Positions 40,929 through 42,796 of a stretch of 42,796 bases of DNA are shown here, one piece after another. Location: positions 1 through 42,796 of the forward strand of contig JAGKVC010000006.1 of NCBI GenBank assembly GCA_021152595.1. The letters run 5' to 3'. A program made the position numbers and the translations under genes. Source of the stretch: Clostridia bacterium (GTDB taxonomy: Bacteria > Bacillota > Clostridia > Oscillospirales > Ruminococcaceae). Position 1 is the stretch's first letter; the number at the start of each line of letters is the position of its first letter. The notes below the pieces were generated by a model, which had not been told where the DNA came from, ran no database searches, and saw only the letters and a program-made list of their open reading frames with translations.

Positions 40929-41234
40929 TTATACGAGTGTTTTCAGGAATGTCAGCAAGCCGTCTGCCTTATCCTTGGACAGCAGCCGGAAACATTCTAT
41001 CAGCTCTTTTTCGTCATGATTCAGGAACATCATATCCTCGGACTCATTGAACAGCTCCGACAGCGACAGCCCTAACGGTGTGACCAGTCGGCTCAAAGTA
41101 TCGAATGACGGATTGCGGTCGCCGCGCTCCAAGTCCCTGATATGCGTTTCGGAAACACCCGACATCTGCGATAATTTATAGACACTGATTCCTTTTGACT
41201 TTCTCACCGTCTTTAGTTTCTCAGCTATATCCAT
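40929..41234 (-). CDS. XRE-family regulator divergent from SLOG copy 2
   Basis: Protein of 101 residues, N-terminal HTH_3 (IAEKLKTVRKSKGISVYKLSQMSGVSETHIRDLERGDRNPSFDTLSRLVTPLGLSLSELF) and a helical tail. ATG 41234 is favoured over a GTG four codons upstream (AAAGGGTGG is correctly placed for the ATG). It is not a close copy of the XRE protein at 24169, but occupies the same position relative to a SLOG gene. Confidence 0.85.
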   Translation of the reverse strand: MDIAEKLKTVRKSKGISVYKLSQMSGVSETHIRDLERGDRNPSFDTLSRLVTPLGLSLSELFNESEDMMFLNHDEKELIECFRLLSKDKADGLLTFLKTLV

Positions 41235-41256
41235 ACGGCTCACCACCCTTTACAAT

Positions 41257-41327
41257 ATTATAGTACATATCAACGCAAATATTAAGCCTTGCAAAGCGTT
41301 GACATAGCACCATTATTGCGTTATAAT
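41257..41327. promoter_or_regulatory. Divergent promoters with a palindromic operator candidate
   Basis: SLOG promoter (+): TTGACA (41299-41304), 17-base spacer, TATAAT (41322-41327). XRE -10 (-): TATAAT at 41262-41257 with a weak -35. CAACGC (41271-41276) and GCGTTG (41296-41301) are inverted and lie across both promoters; the second overlaps the SLOG -35. A third GCGTT is at 41318-41322. Repression by the XRE protein is inferred. Confidence 0.65.
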
Positions 41328-41357
41328 GGATATAGCATTGCGCGGGAGGTATGGCAA

Positions 41358-41825
41358 ATGGATGTGTTTACTGTCAGTTTTTTCGGTCACAGAGAGGTGA
41401 AGAGAGCCACTGAAATTGAAGAACGGCTCGAAAAGCTCCTGCATGATCTTATCATACAGAAGGAATATGTGGAACTACTCATAGGTCGGGATGGGGATTT
41501 CGACCTGATAGCATCCTCGATCATCAAGAGAGCAATCAAGGCAACCGGATACGGGAACACCTGCTTCACGCTTGTCCTGCCCTATGTGAAAGCTGAGTAT
41601 CGGGATAATGAGGAGAACTACCTGAAGTATTATGATGAGGTTGAGATCTGTGCGGAATCAGCAAAAGCACATTATAAGTCCGCGATTCAGATCCGGAACA
41701 GAAGCATGGTAGACCGTTCTGATCTGGTAGTGTGCTGCATCCAGCACCGAAAGGGCGGTGCATATCAAACTGTGAGATACGCTGAAAAGCAGGGCAAGGA
41801 GATCATCAACCTTGCGGAGGGATAA
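41358..41825 (+). CDS. SLOG-like (DUF1273/YpsA-type) nucleotide-binding protein, copy 2
   Basis: Protein of 155 residues, MDVFTVSFFGHREV at the N-terminus and MVDRSDLVVCCIQHRKGGAYQTVRYAEKQGK near the end, closely similar along its whole length to copy 1 at 23521-23994. GGAGG is eight bases before ATG 41358; the upstream in-frame extension crosses the promoter and is excluded. It is the last gene before the right end of the nested element, with an XRE gene divergent. Confidence 0.8.
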   Translation: MDVFTVSFFGHREVKRATEIEERLEKLLHDLIIQKEYVELLIGRDGDFDLIASSIIKRAIKATGYGNTCFTLVLPYVKAEYRDNEENYLKYYDEVEICAESAKAHYKSAIQIRNRSMVDRSDLVVCCIQHRKGGAYQTVRYAEKQGKEIINLAEG

Positions 41826-41828
41826 AAA

Positions 41829-41876
41829 GAGGGCTGCGGTTGTCTGCGATATGCATTCAGCCACAGCCTCTTTTTG
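41829..41876 (+). terminator. Terminator of SLOG copy 2
   Basis: Imperfect stem AGAGGgCTGcGG / CCaCAGCCTCT (41829-41871), then TTTTTG. From here to 42084 I see no gene; the leftward frame from 42780 is antisense to the recombinase. Confidence 0.7.
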
Positions 41877-42059
41877 TGTATATAATCTGTGTTGGAAAAC
41901 CGGTCGGTATAATCATTCACTGTGCAGCGTGATAGATAGCGGCAGTCATAAGTTAGAAACAGCCACCGTGCATTGTTCTCGTTTTCTGCAATTCTGCGTG
42001 TTTTTCGCAAAAAATGAACCCAAACCCAATAGTTTCTAATATGAACATATAAATATCTG

Positions 42060-42087
42060 TTGTATCAAAATCTACTTGCAGTAGGAT
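42060..42087. other. attR junction (right end of the nested element)
   Basis: The attP left arm TTGTATCAA (42060-42068) leads to the core GAT (42085-42087). Its arm is the exact reverse complement of the arm at 28233-28241, at a matching distance from the GA. Confidence 0.85.
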
Positions 42088-42796
42088 GACGGAGTTTCGG
42101 GAACGACATGGGAGCGTGAGGGATTCAAGGCGATGATGGCTGACATTGAGGACGGCAAAGTAGGAACGGTCATCACCAAAGATTTGAGCCGTCTCGGTCG
42201 TGATTATCTCAAAACGGGTGAGCTGATCGAAATGGTATTTCCCGATTATGACGTGCGCTACATTGCGATAAATGATGGTGTGGACACCTTCAAATCGGAA
42301 AATGAGCTGATGGCATTCAAGAACATTTTTAATGACTGGTATGCCAGGGACACAAGCAAGAAAATCAGAGCCGTTTTCAAGGCTAAGGGACAATCGGGCA
42401 AACATCTTTCTAATCCGATCTACGGCTATAAGCATTCGGAAACGGACAAGAACCTTTGGTTGATCGACGATGAAGCCGCCGAAGTTGTTCGCAAGATTTT
42501 CCATCTTTGCATTGATGGCTATGGTCCGGCACAGATCGCTCGTATATTGACGGAACAAGGAATTCCAACGCCGACTGCTTATGCATTGTCGCAGGGCAGG
42601 GATAACGGTCACAAGAATGCCAACCTCAATCGCTGGGGTATGGAAACGATTTCGGGTATTCTTGAAAAGCCCGAATACGCAGGTCATACAGTGAATTTCC
42701 GTACTCATGTGAAGTCCTACAAAAACAAGAAGCGTATGGATAACCCAAAAGAGGACTGGCTGATTTTTGAGAACACTCATGAGCCTATCATCACAC
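42085..42796 (+). pseudogene. tnpX: TnpX-like large serine recombinase, 3' part of the gene split at 28217
   Basis: Open without a stop from the shared GAT to the window end (237 codons): DDGVSGTTWEREGFKAMMADI, TKDLSRLGRDYLKTGELIE (resolvase-domain arginines), then the recombinase domain (HLSNPIYGYK, IDDEAAEVVRKIFHLCIDGYGPAQIARILTEQGIPTPTA). It has no start codon or ribosome site of its own at the junction, so it is silent or unstable until the nested element leaves. The zinc ribbon and C-terminus lie beyond the window. Confidence 0.9.

Larger units (their letters stand above)
28215..42084. mobile_element. 13,870-bp serine-recombinase integrative element nested in tnpX
   Basis: The boundaries follow from the split recombinase gene and from a GAT shared at both junctions (28215-28217 and 42085-42087). 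Joining the element's ends rebuilds an attP of about 50 bp with perfect outer 9-bp arms TTGTATCAA / TTGATACAA, centred on the GA of GAT; joining the flanks rebuilds the recombinase frame. The likely integrase is the serine recombinase at 39281-40858, about 1.2 kb from the right end. No conjugation genes are seen inside, so the element is integrative and perhaps mobilisable by others. Confidence 0.88.

Noticed and set aside
41953..42780. A 275-residue minus-strand frame across the right element end
   Set aside because: It crosses attR and is antisense to the well-conserved recombinase domain.

Overview
The window looks like a chromosome segment from a Ruminococcus-like Clostridia (Oscillospiraceae/Ruminococcaceae) with mobile DNA attached. 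The evidence is a secreted dockerin type I protein, the anaerobic ThiH route to thiazole, pyruvate phosphate dikinase, strong purine-rich Shine-Dalgarno sites and near-consensus sigma-A promoters. The genus is an inference.

Bases 1-17.9 kb are GC-rich, ordinary chromosome. A partial four-Cys protein and a small membrane zinc-ribbon protein are read rightward. A leftward run follows: metallo-beta-lactamase fold protein, DUF3592-like membrane protein, Uup-like ABC-F ATPase, CD1871A-like CXXC peptide and a NapH-like 4Fe-4S membrane protein. Next is a dockerin-bearing transglutaminase-like secreted protein, then a complete thiamine operon (thiS-thiF-thiG-thiH-[tenI-thiE]-thiD-thiC) led by a promoter, a TPP aptamer and an attenuator terminator. 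Three copies of a double-hairpin intergenic repeat lie in and around this operon. Then come about 500 bases with a perfect promoter, a large nested hairpin and a terminator but no credible ORF (a candidate structured RNA), rnhA and ppdK.

Bases 18-26 kb are more AT-rich accessory DNA. They hold an ABC exporter-like operon with a lipoprotein, a lipoprotein-anchored HNH nuclease toxin with a DUF6985-like immunity gene, a SLOG-like protein divergent from an XRE regulator, and a RES-domain protein. Bases 26-28.2 kb carry the mobilisation part of an integrative element: MobC-like protein, oriT-like inverted repeat, coiled-coil protein, TnpW and the start of a TnpX-like large serine recombinase.

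The most striking feature is that this recombinase is cut after its 49th codon. The matching continuation appears 13.87 kb later, at 42,085, in the correct frame. The 13,870-bp insert (28,215-42,084) has its own large serine recombinase near its right end. Joining its two ends rebuilds a roughly 50-bp attP with perfect 9-bp outer inverted repeats around a GA dinucleotide; joining the two flanks rebuilds the interrupted gene. So one serine-recombinase element sits inside the recombinase gene of another and should block the host element until it excises.

The insert carries a RyR-domain protein, a mosaic of gene fragments (Ig-like surface protein, alpha/beta hydrolase, tyrosine integrase), an array of short hairpins, and an operon of NYN nuclease, HCX5R phosphatase and AlkZ-related protein downstream of an XRE-family regulator. 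It also carries a dockerin/transglutaminase-like membrane protein with a DUF3592-like partner, a recombinase remnant, the intact recombinase, and a second XRE/SLOG divergent pair. Several of these families are typical of biological-conflict loci, but the role of the cargo is inferred, not shown.
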